Assembly: GCF_029623955.1 (NCBI RefSeq)
Contig: NZ_JARSBP010000003.1
Span: 992,001-1,056,000 of the forward strand
From: Mycobacterium sp. 236(2023)
GTDB lineage: Bacteria > Actinomycetota > Actinomycetes > Mycobacteriales > Mycobacteriaceae
DNA length: 64,000 nt
Reading direction: 5' to 3'
The notes under the pieces are model-generated. The model was not told the DNA's origin. It made no database searches and saw only the letters and a list, made by a program, of their open reading frames with translations. The translations under genes were made by a program, and so were the position numbers. Positions 35,946-45,086 of this stretch are shown here, piece by piece. Each line of letters starts with the position of its first letter. The first letter of the stretch is position 1.

Positions 35946-36379
35946 CGGCGCCGGTCACGACGGCCATCGACCAAAAACGCCGACTACCCCGGCTGCGTTT
36001 CGCTGTTCTGACACTGCTCGCCGTCGACGGCGTCCTCTCGGCCCTGATGGCCGTCTTCTTTCTGCCGATCCGGATCGGCTCGGTCCCGTTCCCGATCAGC
36101 GCCCTGCTCAGCGGTGTCCTGAACGCCGCGCTGGTGTGGATCGCCTTCCAATGGACCTCGGTGCCGCGGCTGGCCGCGCTGCCGCTGTGGACGTGGCTGG
36201 CGACAGTCGTGATGTTCACCCTCGTCAACCCCGGAGACGACATCGTGTTCGGCGGCAGCGGCGTGATGGAGTTCGGTCCGGTGCTGCTCGTCGCGCTGGG
36301 GGCACTGCCGGCGGCGTGGATCATCATGCGCGCGCCGGGTCCCAATGCCGGGGCGGACGCCAGCGGCCGCGCCCGATGA
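35897..36379 (+). CDS. Membrane protein (Rv1171-like)
   Basis: About 160 residues with four hydrophobic segments: LRFAVLTLLAVDGVLSALMAVFFL, VPFPISALLSGVLNAALVWIAF, LAALPLWTWLATVVMFTLV and VLLVALGALPAAWIIM. Lies between mshB and fbiC as Rv1171 does. The start is unclear: ATG 35897 has no ribosome site and overlaps the 35-residue gene in another frame; CTG 35942, overlapping its stop as CTGA, is an unusual alternative. Function unknown. Confidence 0.65.
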   Translation: MGRRLARLAARQHPDLTAPVTTAIDQKRRLPRLRFAVLTLLAVDGVLSALMAVFFLPIRIGSVPFPISALLSGVLNAALVWIAFQWTSVPRLAALPLWTWLATVVMFTLVNPGDDIVFGGSGVMEFGPVLLVALGALPAAWIIMRAPGPNAGADASGRAR

Positions 36380-36475
36380 CTACTGTGACCCCTATGTCAT
36401 GCGGATGGCAGGCGCATCCTGTTTCAGATAGTGAGACGCGAGGATGATCCACGACAACGCCGGGGTTACAGAGGA

Positions 36476-39055
36476 GTGGCTCTGAACTCCCAGCGTGGCG
36501 CCGACCTGCCCAGCCCGGTGGTTCCCCCGAAGTCCGACGCGCCCAGTCCCGCCGCCCTGCGGCGAGTGTTGCGGCGCGCGCGCGACGGGGTGGCGCTGAA
36601 TGTTGACGAGGCCGCGATCGCGATGACCGCGCGCGGCTCTGACTTGGCGGATTTGTGCGCATCGGCGGCGCGGGTGCGTGACGCCGGCCTGGAGGCCGCC
36701 GGGCGTCGTGGCGCGTCGGGCCGCTTGCCCGTCTCCTATTCGCGCAAGGTCTTCATCCCGGTGACGCACCTGTGCCGCGACAAATGCCACTACTGCACGT
36801 TCGTGACGGTGCCCGGGAAGCTGCGCGCCGAGGGCAAGGGCATGTTCATGGAGCCCGACGAAATCCTCGAGGTGGCCCGCCGCGGCGCCGAGCTGGGCTG
36901 CAAAGAAGCGTTGTTCACACTGGGCGATCGGCCCGAGGCCCGCTGGGACGAGGCCAAGCAGTGGCTCGACGAGCGTGGCTATGACTCGACGCTGGATTAC
37001 GTGCGGGCGATGGCGATCCGGGTCCTGGAGGAGACCGGGTTGCTGCCGCACCTGAACCCCGGGGTGATGTCGTGGTCGGAGCTGTCGCGGCTGAAGCCGG
37101 TCGCCCCGTCGATGGGCATGATGCTGGAGACCACCTCGCGCCGCCTGTTCGAGGTCAAGGGTGAGGCGCACTACGGGTCTCCGGACAAAGATCCGGCCGT
37201 GCGGCTGCGCACCCTCGACGACGCGGGCCGGCTGTCGATTCCGTTCACCACCGGCCTGCTGGTCGGCATCGGGGAGACGCTGACCGAGCGCGCGGAGACA
37301 GTGCACGCGATTCGGGCCTCGCACAAGGCGTTCGGGCATGTGCAGGAAGTGATCGTCCAGAACTTCCGCGCCAAGGACCACACCGCGATGGCGGCGACCC
37401 CGGATGCCGGGTTGGACGATTTCCTGGCCACGATCGCCGTCACACGCTTGGTGATGGGGCCCAAAGTCCGCATTCAGGCCCCGCCGAATCTGGTGTCCCG
37501 CGAGGAATGCCTGGCACTGATCGGCGCCGGCGTCGACGACTGGGGTGGCGTGTCACCGCTGACCCCCGACCATGTGAATCCCGAACGGCCGTGGCCGGGG
37601 CTGGACGAGCTTGCCGATGTGACCGGTGAAGCCGGCTACGACCTGGTGCAGCGGCTGACCGCGCAACCGCAGTACGTGACCGCGGGTGCGGCGTGGATCG
37701 ACCCCCGTGTGATGGGGCACGTCACCGCGCTGGCCGACCCGGACACCGGTTACGCGCTGGAGGTGAACCCGTCGGGACGGCCGTGGCAGGAGCCCGACGA
37801 GGCCACCGAGTCGCTGGGCCGCGTCGATCTGCATTCAGCGATCGACTCCGAGGGTCGCCTGACCGAGACCCGGTCGGATCTGGGGTCGGCGTTCGGTGAC
37901 TGGGAGTCGATCCGGGCCAAGGTGGAAGAACTCGCGGCGCGGGCCCCCGAGCGCATCGACACCGACGTGTTGGCCGCATTGCGCTCGGCGGAACGCGACC
38001 CGGCGGGATGTTCCGACGACGAGTATCTGGCCCTGGCGACCGCGGACGGCCCCGCTCTCGATGCTGTTGCCGCGCTGGCGGATTCGCTGCGCCGCGACGT
38101 CGTGGGTGACGACGTGACCTTCGTGGTGAACCGCAACATCAACTTCACCAACATCTGCTACACCGGCTGCCGGTTCTGCGCGTTCGCGCAGCGCAAGGGC
38201 GACGCCGACGCCTACTCGCTGTCCACCGCCGAGGTCGCCGACCGGGCGTGGGAGGCCCACGTCGCCGGAGCCACCGAGGTGTGCATGCAGGGCGGTATCG
38301 ATCCCGAACTGCCCGTCACCGGCTACGCCGACCTCGTGCGTGCGGTGAAGGCGCGCGTGCCGTCGATGCATGTGCACGCGTTCTCGCCGATGGAGATCGC
38401 CAACGGTGTCACCAAGAGCGGCTTGAGTATTCGCGAATGGCTGACGTCGCTGCGGGAGGCCGGGTTGGGGTCCATTCCCGGCACGGCGGCCGAGATCCTC
38501 GACGACGAGGTCCGCTGGGTGCTCACGAAGGGCAAGCTGCCCACGTCGCTGTGGATCGAGGTCGTCAGCACCGCGCACGAGGTGGGGCTGAGGTCGTCGT
38601 CGACGATGATGTACGGGCACGTCGACACCCCCAAGCACTGGGTGGGCCACCTGAACGTGCTACGCGGAATCCAGGACCAGACAGGCGGTTTCACCGAATT
38701 CGTACCGCTGCCGTTCGTGCACCAGTCCTCACCGCTGTACCTGGCAGGCGGGGCGCGGCCGGGGCCCACGCATCGGGACAACCGGGCCGTGCACGCGCTG
38801 GCGCGGATCATGCTGCACGGTCGCATCCCGTCGATTCAGACCAGCTGGGTCAAGCTCGGCATCGAACGCACCCAGGTCATGCTCCAGGGCGGGGCCAACG
38901 ACCTCGGCGGCACGCTGATGGAGGAGACCATCTCCCGGATGGCCGGCTCCGAGAACGGCTCCGCCAAGACCGTCGCCGAGCTGGTCGCCATCGCCGAGGG
39001 CATCGGCCGTCCGGCACGCCAGCGGTCGACGGACTACACGCCGCTGGCGGCCTAG
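36476..39055 (+). CDS. fbiC: FO synthase FbiC (fused CofG/CofH)
   Basis: 859 residues. Bifunctional radical-SAM enzyme that makes the 7,8-didemethyl-8-hydroxy-5-deazariboflavin core (FO) of coenzyme F420 from tyrosine and a ribityl-uracil. The CofG half carries the 4Fe-4S motif C100-x3-C104-x2-C107 (CRDKCHYC). The CofH half carries C561-x3-C565-x2-C568 (CYTGCRFC). The start GTG 36476 is the best guess; an in-frame GTG at 36431 would add 15 residues. F420 supports enzymes such as some luciferase-like oxidoreductases, one of which opens this window. Confidence 0.93.
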   Translation: MALNSQRGADLPSPVVPPKSDAPSPAALRRVLRRARDGVALNVDEAAIAMTARGSDLADLCASAARVRDAGLEAAGRRGASGRLPVSYSRKVFIPVTHLCRDKCHYCTFVTVPGKLRAEGKGMFMEPDEILEVARRGAELGCKEALFTLGDRPEARWDEAKQWLDERGYDSTLDYVRAMAIRVLEETGLLPHLNPGVMSWSELSRLKPVAPSMGMMLETTSRRLFEVKGEAHYGSPDKDPAVRLRTLDDAGRLSIPFTTGLLVGIGETLTERAETVHAIRASHKAFGHVQEVIVQNFRAKDHTAMAATPDAGLDDFLATIAVTRLVMGPKVRIQAPPNLVSREECLALIGAGVDDWGGVSPLTPDHVNPERPWPGLDELADVTGEAGYDLVQRLTAQPQYVTAGAAWIDPRVMGHVTALADPDTGYALEVNPSGRPWQEPDEATESLGRVDLHSAIDSEGRLTETRSDLGSAFGDWESIRAKVEELAARAPERIDTDVLAALRSAERDPAGCSDDEYLALATADGPALDAVAALADSLRRDVVGDDVTFVVNRNINFTNICYTGCRFCAFAQRKGDADAYSLSTAEVADRAWEAHVAGATEVCMQGGIDPELPVTGYADLVRAVKARVPSMHVHAFSPMEIANGVTKSGLSIREWLTSLREAGLGSIPGTAAEILDDEVRWVLTKGKLPTSLWIEVVSTAHEVGLRSSSTMMYGHVDTPKHWVGHLNVLRGIQDQTGGFTEFVPLPFVHQSSPLYLAGGARPGPTHRDNRAVHALARIMLHGRIPSIQTSWVKLGIERTQVMLQGGANDLGGTLMEETISRMAGSENGSAKTVAELVAIAEGIGRPARQRSTDYTPLAA

Positions 39056-39084
39056 GTCGGTCTCGTTGCGCCGCGGTTCCCTTG

Positions 39085-39152
39085 CACCGCGAGCGCGCGT
39101 GTCTGCACGTCGACGCGCCGCGAATACTGGCAATCTGCGCACCCTCGCGGCG
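39085..39152 (+). repeat. Palindromic intergenic repeat, copy A
   Basis: About 68 bases in the gap between fbiC and the FAH gene. Starts CACCGCGAGCGCGCGTG, has the core GCGTGTCTGCACGT (39097-39110), then ACGCGCCGCG and CTGGCA, and ends CTCGCGGCG. The ends pair (CCGCGAG 39087-39093 with CTCGCGG 39144-39150), as do GCGCGT/ACGCGC inside. Related copies are at 60008-60073 and, inverted, at 60650-60713. May act as a terminator for fbiC. Confidence 0.65.
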
Positions 39153-39195
39153 ACCGAGCGCGCCCTACGTGCCGCACGACTGGTAGGACGGAAAC

Positions 39196-40104
39196 ATGAA
39201 GCTGCGCAGGGTGATCGCCGCCGGTCGCCTGGAACTGCAATCCGAGGGACCTGACGGATCCTGGGCACCCCAGACTGACGCCTCGGCATTGGGCGGGGCC
39301 GTGTTCGCGCCCGACTGGGAGCTGGCCAACGCGCAACGCCACCAAGACTTGTCGGGCAACGTCCTGCCGTTTCAACCTGCGTCGTTCCGCGATTTCATGG
39401 TCTTCGAGAAGCACGCCGTCGCCGCCGCACGCGGTCTGGTGAGCCGTTTCATGCCCGCCGCCGCTCCCGTCGCGTCCGCCTTCGAGAAGCTGTCGAAGAC
39501 GACGTTCCCGCCGTTCAAGCCGAAGCCGCTGTTTTACCGGCAGCCGATCTACTACATGTCCAACCACCTGAGCTTCGTACCGAGCGGCACTCCCGTCGCG
39601 TTCCCGTCGTACTCGGAGGCCTTGGACTACGAGCTGGAGATCGGTTTCGTGCTGCGCACGCCGCTGTTCGACGCGACACCCCAGGAAGCGCTTGAGGCAA
39701 TCGGCGCCTTCGTCGTCGTCAACGATCTGAGCGCCCGCGACGTTCAACGGGCCGAGATGGTCACGGGACTCGGACCGCAGAAGGCCAAACACTTCGCGTC
39801 CTCGATGTCGGCGGTGGCCGTCACGGCCGACGAGATACTGCCGCACATCGACGATCTGGCGGGGACGGTCGCGATCAACGGACGCACCGTCAGCACGGTG
39901 TCGAGCAGCGGACCCCAGTGGGGGATCGGCGACATGCTCGCCCATGCGTCGCGCAGTGAAAAGCTCTATCCGGGTGAGCTTTTCGCCACAGGTACGCTGC
40001 CTGGCGGAAGCGGGATGGAGACCGGTAACTGGCTCCGCCCAGGAGACGAGCTCACGCTGACCGTCGACCGTATCGGCGAGATCACCCACACGATCACGCA
40101 GTGA
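39196..40104 (+). CDS. Fumarylacetoacetate hydrolase family protein
   Basis: 302 residues with an FAH fold, longer at the N-terminus than the 5257-6129 paralogue. Landmarks are FRDFMVFEKHAVAAARG, YYMSNHLSFVPSGTPV, DYELEIGFVL (metal acids), FVVVNDLSARDVQ and LFATGTLPGGSGMETG near the C-terminus. Likely cleaves or hydrates a 2-oxo acid; related to fumarylacetoacetase-type proteins of aromatic catabolism. Stands alone between fbiC and yceI. Confidence 0.85.
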   Translation: MKLRRVIAAGRLELQSEGPDGSWAPQTDASALGGAVFAPDWELANAQRHQDLSGNVLPFQPASFRDFMVFEKHAVAAARGLVSRFMPAAAPVASAFEKLSKTTFPPFKPKPLFYRQPIYYMSNHLSFVPSGTPVAFPSYSEALDYELEIGFVLRTPLFDATPQEALEAIGAFVVVNDLSARDVQRAEMVTGLGPQKAKHFASSMSAVAVTADEILPHIDDLAGTVAINGRTVSTVSSSGPQWGIGDMLAHASRSEKLYPGELFATGTLPGGSGMETGNWLRPGDELTLTVDRIGEITHTITQ

Positions 40105-40146
40105 AGCCGCTGCGGCATGCGCCCCAGCGGCTCCACGACGTCGCGG

Positions 40147-40692
40147 TTACGCCTGCTTGAGGGCCTCGATCTCGAGGGTGATCGTCACCTTGTCGCCGAC
40201 CACGGCGCCGCCGGTTTCCAGCGGTGCGTCGAAGTCGATGCCGAAGTCCTTGCGGTTCAGCACGACTGACGCTTCGAAACCGGCCACCTCGCCGTGTCCC
40301 ATGCCGGGGTTGACGCCGTTGAACTCCAGCGCCAGTGCGATCGGGCGCGTCACACCCTTCAGGGTGAAATCGCCGTCGACGACGTAGTTGTCGCCGTCGG
40401 CCCGCACACCGGTGGACACGAACGTCGCGACCGGGTGAGCCTCGGCGTCGAAGAAGTCGGCGGCCTTGAGGTGGGCGTCGCGCTGCTCGTTGCGCGTGTT
40501 GATCGAGTCGATCGCGATCTCGGCGCTCACCGACGGCGTGCCGTCCTCGGCGACGGTGATCGCACCGCTGAAGGTGTCGAACCCGCCGCGGACCTTGCTC
40601 ACGACGAGGTGGCGTACCGAGAACCCGACGGAGGAGTGCACGGGGTCGATGGCCCAAGTGCCGACGGGCAGGGCGGTGGTTGCGGTGGTCAT
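40147..40692 (-). CDS. YceI family lipid-binding protein
   Basis: 181 residues with no signal peptide. YceI lipocalin-like beta-barrel: WAIDPVHSSVGFSVRHLVVSKVRGGFDTF at the N-terminus and LTLKGVTRPIALALEF in the middle are diagnostic. The family binds isoprenoid lipids or amphiphiles. Divergent from the GH16-like gene at 40779. Confidence 0.88.
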   Translation of the reverse strand: MTTATTALPVGTWAIDPVHSSVGFSVRHLVVSKVRGGFDTFSGAITVAEDGTPSVSAEIAIDSINTRNEQRDAHLKAADFFDAEAHPVATFVSTGVRADGDNYVVDGDFTLKGVTRPIALALEFNGVNPGMGHGEVAGFEASVVLNRKDFGIDFDAPLETGGAVVGDKVTITLEIEALKQA

Positions 40693-40738
40693 GGCGTCTC
40701 ATTTCTCGGGGTGGAAGGGGGCAGTTCTGTCAACTAAA

Positions 40739-40752
40739 CGGACTGTAGTCCG
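40739..40752. promoter_or_regulatory. CGGACT-GT-AGTCCG palindrome
   Basis: Perfect 14-base palindrome between divergent yceI and the GH16-like gene. It contains TACAGT on the minus strand, a possible yceI -10. Candidate operator. Confidence 0.35.
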
Positions 40753-40778
40753 CATTCATTCCCGGCTAGATTCCGGGG

Positions 40779-41531
40779 ATGGCGACAGAAGACTTCGACG
40801 AGCGCTTCACCGAGATCGACCCGGATATCTGGACCACGTCCTACCTGCCCGCGTGGAGCTCACGCCGCGAATCGGCCGCGACGTTCACCGTCGGAGCCGA
40901 CGGACTCGACCTGTCGATTCCGGTATCGCAGGCCCACTGGTGTCCGGACCTGCATGACGGACCGCTGCGCGTGTCGGCGATCCAGAGCGCGAACCGGTCC
41001 GGACCGCTCGGGTCGCCGGATGCACCCCAGCCTTTTCGCGAGGGTCTCGTGGTGCGTGAGGAGCAGCCGACGGTACTCGGCTTCGTACCGCACTTCGGCA
41101 CCGTCGCGGTCACCTGCTCGGCGCATCTGAGCCCGCGGTCGATGTTCTCGGCGTGGATGGTCGGGTTGGAGGACGAGCCTGATCGGTGCGGCGAGATCTG
41201 CGTCATGGAGGTGTTCGGCGACACCGTGGCCGACGGGCGTGCCGCGGTGGGCCAGGGTGTGCACAAGTTCCGTGACCCCGCACTGCGCGAAGACTTCTCG
41301 GCCGAACCGCGCGACATCGACCTGGAACAGCAGCACACGTTCGCGGTGGACTGGCGGCCCGGATCGATCGAGTTCTCCATCGACGGGGTGGTCACCCGCA
41401 CCGCGGATCAAGCGCCCGGCTATCCGATGTTCCTCTTCCTCGGCGTCTTCGACTTTCCCGACCGCGACGGGCCCGCCGATCATGTACCGCACATGCGCGT
41501 CACCCGGGTCGCCTACACGGCGCCTGCGTAG
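40779..41531 (+). CDS. GH16-like beta-sandwich protein
   Basis: 250 residues, no signal peptide. Fold landmarks of family 16 glycoside hydrolases (concanavalin-like) are visible: FSAWMVGLEDEPDRCGEICVMEVFG, and HTFAVDWRPGSIEFSIDGVVTRT. The catalytic consensus ExDxxE appears as EICVME, so the two glutamates remain but the central aspartate is Cys; activity is therefore uncertain. TAGATT (40767-40772) lies six bases before the ATG, a leaderless layout. Confidence 0.7.
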   Translation: MATEDFDERFTEIDPDIWTTSYLPAWSSRRESAATFTVGADGLDLSIPVSQAHWCPDLHDGPLRVSAIQSANRSGPLGSPDAPQPFREGLVVREEQPTVLGFVPHFGTVAVTCSAHLSPRSMFSAWMVGLEDEPDRCGEICVMEVFGDTVADGRAAVGQGVHKFRDPALREDFSAEPRDIDLEQQHTFAVDWRPGSIEFSIDGVVTRTADQAPGYPMFLFLGVFDFPDRDGPADHVPHMRVTRVAYTAPA

Positions 41532-41589
41532 GGCACAGCGGCGTGGGTACTAGGCGAGCAGTAAATGAGACGTTTAGTATCTGTAACCA

Positions 41590-41617
41590 CGCGCAACCCT
41601 AAACGCGGGTTTGCGCG
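41590..41617. promoter_or_regulatory. Hairpin in the long fdxC leader region
   Basis: CGCGCAA (41590-41596) pairs with TTGCGCG (41611-41617) around a 14-base loop. A second pairing GGCAGGG (41654-41660) with CCCTGCC (41694-41700) follows. The 220-base region before fdxC holds no gene; these may be leader or operator structures. Confidence 0.3.
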
Positions 41618-41751
41618 GAAGTTAGGGCACACTGAGACACGCGTCCAACTAACGGCAGGGATACTTGCTGAAATTGGTTGCGCGATCATCGTGCCCTGCC
41701 TAGACAGCAGCCCACTGGACAGGTAGTTCGAGAGGACTTGAGGAGAAGTAC

Positions 41752-42075
41752 GTGACGTACGTCATTGCCGAGCCCTGCGTCGACGTCAAGGACAAGGCGT
41801 GCATCGAGGAGTGCCCTGTCGACTGCATCTACGAGGGCGCTCGCATGCTGTACATCCACCCGGACGAGTGCGTCGACTGCGGCGCCTGCGAACCGGTGTG
41901 CCCCGTCGAAGCCATCTACTACGAGGACGACGTCCCCGACCAGTGGAGTGGCTACACCCAGAACAACGCGGATTTCTTCTCCGAGCTGGGTTCGCCGGGC
42001 GGTGCATCGAAGGTCGGCCAGACCGACAACGACCCGCAGGCCGTCAAGGACATGCCGCCCCAGGGTGAGGACTGA
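41752..42075 (+). CDS. fdxC: 7Fe/8Fe ferredoxin FdxC
   Basis: 107 residues. Cysteine patterns [17 protein letters not shown] and [15 protein letters not shown] give one 3Fe-4S and one 4Fe-4S cluster, as in actinobacterial FdxA/FdxC proteins. Low-potential electron carrier for P450s and other oxygenases and reductases. GAGGAG lies before the GTG. Directly upstream of dapC, as Rv1177 is. Confidence 0.92.
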   Translation: MTYVIAEPCVDVKDKACIEECPVDCIYEGARMLYIHPDECVDCGACEPVCPVEAIYYEDDVPDQWSGYTQNNADFFSELGSPGGASKVGQTDNDPQAVKDMPPQGED

Positions 42076-42122
42076 GTACGTCTGAACTGAGTCGTCGGCC
42101 GCTCAAGTCGGCGTCGCTGCCG

Positions 42123-43193
42123 GTGTTCCCGTGGGACACCCTTGCCGACGTGACCGCCGCCGCCCGTGCTCACGAGGACGGCATCGTCGACCTGTCGGTG
42201 GGAACACCGGTCGACGACGTCGCCCCGGTGATCCGCGACGCGCTCGCCGCGGCCAGTTCGGCACCCGGCTATCCGACGACCCACGGCACCCCCGCATTGC
42301 GGGAGGCCGCTGCCGCCGCGTTGCATCGCCGCTACGGGATCACCGGTGTCGACCCCGCAGCGGTGTTGCCGTCGATCGGAACCAAGGAACTGATTGCCTG
42401 GCTGCCCACACTGCTGGGGCTGGGCGCCGGCGACACCGTCGTTGTGCCCGAGCTGGCCTACCCCACCTACGAGGTCGGGGCGCTGCTCGCCGGGGCCGCC
42501 GTGGTGCGCGCCGATTCACTGACCCAGCTCGGCCCGCAGCATCCGGCGCTGGTGTATCTCAACTCGCCGAGTAACCCGACGGGCAAGGTCCTCGGCGTCG
42601 AGCATCTGCGCAAGGTGGTCGGCTGGGCCCGGGAACGCGGTGTCATCGTGGCCTCCGACGAGTGCTACCTCGGCCTCGGCTGGGACGCCGCACCGGTGTC
42701 GGTACTGCACCCCGACGTCTGCGACGGCGACCACACCGGATTGCTCGCCCTGCACTCGCTGTCGAAGACGTCCTCGCTCGCCGGCTATCGGGCGGGCTTC
42801 GTTGCCGGCGATCCCACGCTGGTGGCCGAGCTTCTCGCCGTGCGTAAACACGCAGGCATGATGATGCCGACCCCAATCCAGGGTGCGATGGTGGCGGCAC
42901 TGACCGACGACGCCCACGAAGCCGAGCAGCGAGCCCGGTATGAGCGCCGCCGCTACGCCCTCCTGCCCGCGCTGGTGGCAGCGGGCTTCACCGTCGACAA
43001 CTCCGAAGCCGGCCTGTACCTGTGGGCGACGCGCGGCGAACCATGTCGCGACACGGCCGCGTGGCTGGCTCAGCGCGGCATACTCGTTGCACCGGGCGAG
43101 TTCTACGGGCCGCGCGGAGCGTCACACGTCCGCGTCGCGCTGACGGCGACGGACGAGCGCATTACCGCTGCGGTGCAGCGGCTCGCTGCGTAG
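42123..43193 (+). CDS. dapC: N-succinyldiaminopimelate aminotransferase DapC
   Basis: PLP-dependent class I aminotransferase, 356 residues; makes N-succinyl-LL-diaminopimelate in lysine and peptidoglycan synthesis. The PLP lysine is in HSLSKTSSLAGYRAGF, with YLNSPSNPTG and SDECYLGLGWD before it. GTG 42123 is the only standard start; the reading frame stays open upstream to the fdxC stop (LKSASLPVFPWDTL) but offers only CTG codons, so the true start may be a non-standard codon. Pairs with dapD at 60719. Confidence 0.85.
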   Translation: MFPWDTLADVTAAARAHEDGIVDLSVGTPVDDVAPVIRDALAAASSAPGYPTTHGTPALREAAAAALHRRYGITGVDPAAVLPSIGTKELIAWLPTLLGLGAGDTVVVPELAYPTYEVGALLAGAAVVRADSLTQLGPQHPALVYLNSPSNPTGKVLGVEHLRKVVGWARERGVIVASDECYLGLGWDAAPVSVLHPDVCDGDHTGLLALHSLSKTSSLAGYRAGFVAGDPTLVAELLAVRKHAGMMMPTPIQGAMVAALTDDAHEAEQRARYERRRYALLPALVAAGFTVDNSEAGLYLWATRGEPCRDTAAWLAQRGILVAPGEFYGPRGASHVRVALTATDERITAAVQRLAA

Positions 43194-43196
43194 GCG

Positions 43197-44006
43197 TCAT
43201 CGGCACTGCTCGTAGACGTGGCCTGGGGTGCCCGGGGCTGTGAGTCCGCGGTCGCGCAGGATCGTCAGCGGCGCTCGTTCGGACGCGCAGACCGACGCGA
43301 ATGGTCGGGGCAGGTTGTCGGCGTATTCGATCTGCAGCACGTGGCTGCCATACGCCCTGGTGTAGGCATCGCACTCGTCGTAGGCCGCGCACTCCTCGGC
43401 GACCGCGAAGTCGAAACCGATGTCGCCGCGGCCGATGTCGGTGATCTCGGCGGCGTTCTTCTGGCCGATCGCCAAGCCGTTGCCGTGGGCGAGCTCGACG
43501 AAGGCGCGCGCCAGCTCGAGCGCGCCCGCCCGGTCGATTGCGGGCGTCCGCGTGAACGTGTCCAGGTTGTCGATCTCGACGGCGTCGAAACCTGAACTCG
43601 CACAGAGGTTGATGCTGGGCCCGAGCATCTGCAGAATCGCCGTCCGTTGTTCGGGCGTCGACGGGTCGAGCAGGTACTCGTCGGGCCAGTCGGGGTCGAC
43701 GAGGGGTTCGCCGGAGTCGCCGCGCAGGACCGCGTCCGGATGCCGGGCGAGCCACTCCTGACCGCTGCCCGGCTGCGTCTGATAGCCGTTGACGTAGCAG
43801 ACGTTGTAGGCGCCTGGCATCGGCGCGGCAGTGGAATCGCGAGCTACGACCGCCAGTCCCGGCGTATCGGCCGCGCCGCCCAGTTGATAGTCGAACCCAC
43901 CGGTCGTGGGTGGGAGCGCGACGGGCGCCGCCGTCGCCAGGGGGAGGGGCGTCGTCGCGACGATCGCTGCGACGCAGGCCGACACGATTGCCGATCGGAA
44001 CACCAT
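43197..44006 (-). CDS. GH114-type secreted protein (endo-alpha-1,4-polygalactosaminidase-like)
   Basis: 269 residues with an N-terminal signal peptide (FRSAIVSACVAAIVATTPLPLATAAP). The opening of the mature chain, TTGGFDYQLGG, and the barrel motifs YVNGYQTQPGSG and FDAVEIDNLDTF are diagnostic of GH114/DUF297. The family degrades galactosaminoglycans; the mycobacterial target is unknown. GATAAT (minus strand, 44018-44013) lies six bases before the ATG, a leaderless layout, and a strong hairpin sits just upstream. Confidence 0.82.
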   Translation of the reverse strand: MVFRSAIVSACVAAIVATTPLPLATAAPVALPPTTGGFDYQLGGAADTPGLAVVARDSTAAPMPGAYNVCYVNGYQTQPGSGQEWLARHPDAVLRGDSGEPLVDPDWPDEYLLDPSTPEQRTAILQMLGPSINLCASSGFDAVEIDNLDTFTRTPAIDRAGALELARAFVELAHGNGLAIGQKNAAEITDIGRGDIGFDFAVAEECAAYDECDAYTRAYGSHVLQIEYADNLPRPFASVCASERAPLTILRDRGLTAPGTPGHVYEQCR

Positions 44007-44021
44007 GGCTCGATTATCTGG

Positions 44022-44083
44022 CGCGAGCAGACACAAACTCGCGTGTTTCGAGGCCAATTCATGTGAGTTTGTGTCTGCTCGCG
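44022..44083. terminator. Perfect 19-bp hairpin between LysR and GH114 genes
   Basis: Arm 44022-44040 (contains GAGCAGACACAAACTC) pairs perfectly with 44065-44083 around a 24-base loop. It lies after the stop of the LysR gene and immediately upstream of the GH114 promoter. The GAGCAGACNCAAA motif resembles a terminator family I recall from M. tuberculosis intergenic regions. Confidence 0.72.
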
Positions 44084-44090
44084 GGTGGAT

Positions 44091-45014
44091 TCAGGGCACC
44101 GCAAGGTCTTTCGGTGCGACGAGGGCGAGCGCGTCGCGGCACGCCCGGATCGCGGGGGTCTGACTGAGCGCGGCCCGGGTGGCCGTGAACACGGAGCGGC
44201 GTCGCGGATCGACGTCGACGACGCGCACGGCGGGACGTCGCCGCACCCGCATCAGGTCCGGGAGGATCGCGACGGCATTGCCGCTTTCGATGAGCGCGAT
44301 CTGCGCCTCCAGATCATCGGTCTCGAACCGGACATCAGGCTCGAAACCGGCGCGCCGGCACAGCTGTTCGGCCCAGTGGCGCGATGCGGTGCCGACAGGC
44401 TCCATCGTCCAGGGCAGATCGACAGCGTCCTCGACCGAGGCGATGCGATCCCACGGATCGCCGCTCGGCGGGACCGCCAGCCGCAACAGATCGGTGGTCA
44501 GCGGTTGACGGTCCAGGCCCGGGAACACGCGGGCCGCATGCCCCGGATACTCCTCGGCGATCACCAGATCGAACTCGCGCATCCAGGTCTCGTAGAGCGC
44601 CTGCTCCGGTTCGCGCTGCGACATCGTCACCCGCAGCCGGGGATGCCGAGCCGCCAACTCTGTCAGCATCTGCGGCATGAAGGCCGAGGCGGCCGACTGG
44701 AAGACGGCGAGCCGGACGGTGCCTGATGCCGCTTCGCTCTGCGCGGCCACCTCGGAGGCGGCCAGCTCAAGCCGCTCCAGGATCGCCGCGGTGTGTTCGA
44801 CCAGAACCTCGGCGGCGGGGGTGAGGCGGACGCGGCGGCCCGCCTTCTGCAGTAGCGGCACGCCCACGTCGCGCTCCAGCTGGGTCAGCGCCTGAGACAC
44901 CGAGGACGGGCTTTGATGCAGTGCGTCGGCGACCTCGGCCAACGTGCCGCGCAGGCTCAGTTCGTGCAGCAAGCGCAACCGCCGGGTATCGAGGAGATCC
45001 GGCCGCTTATTCAT
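44091..45014 (-). CDS. LysR-family regulator divergent from putA
   Basis: 307 residues. N-terminal helix-turn-helix TLAEVADALHQSPSSVSQALTQLERD (residues ~24-49) and the C-terminal LysR substrate domain (RLAVFQSAASAFMPQML onwards). Divergent from putA with a LysR-type operator between them, so it probably activates or represses proline catabolism and itself. In M. tuberculosis the local regulator (Rv1186c, PruC) is of another family, so this would be a replacement. Effector, perhaps proline, is inferred. Confidence 0.83.
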   Translation of the reverse strand: MNKRPDLLDTRRLRLLHELSLRGTLAEVADALHQSPSSVSQALTQLERDVGVPLLQKAGRRVRLTPAAEVLVEHTAAILERLELAASEVAAQSEAASGTVRLAVFQSAASAFMPQMLTELAARHPRLRVTMSQREPEQALYETWMREFDLVIAEEYPGHAARVFPGLDRQPLTTDLLRLAVPPSGDPWDRIASVEDAVDLPWTMEPVGTASRHWAEQLCRRAGFEPDVRFETDDLEAQIALIESGNAVAILPDLMRVRRRPAVRVVDVDPRRRSVFTATRAALSQTPAIRACRDALALVAPKDLAVP

Positions 45015-45023
45015 CGGTTCTTC

Positions 45024-45042
45024 TTATGCTTTACCGTCATAA
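45024..45042. promoter_or_regulatory. LysR operator TTATG-N9-CATAA
   Basis: Perfect dyad with the T-N11-A LysR consensus, 10 bases upstream of the LysR start. It falls in the expected leader of the LysR transcript and upstream of the putA promoter, suiting autoregulation plus control of putA. Confidence 0.6.
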
Positions 45043-45052
45043 TTCATCGCTT

Positions 45053-45059
45053 TATTCTA
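45053..45059. promoter_or_regulatory. Overlapping divergent -10 elements (LysR / putA)
   Basis: TATTCT (45053-45058) reads as a -10 for putA, and TAGAAT (minus strand, 45059-45054) as a -10 for the LysR gene; they share five bases. The two promoters would compete for polymerase. Confidence 0.5.
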
Positions 45060-45086
45060 GGGTTCAGCTCGGCTCATCATGAGTAA

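Noticed and set aside
36394-36447. 17-codon ORF ([10 protein letters not shown]...) upstream of fbiC
   Set aside because: ATG without a ribosome site and no coupling to fbiC; too little evidence.
39066-39254. 62-codon plus-strand frame over repeat copy A
   Set aside because: Its protein is just the translated repeat followed by an out-of-frame reading of the FAH gene start.
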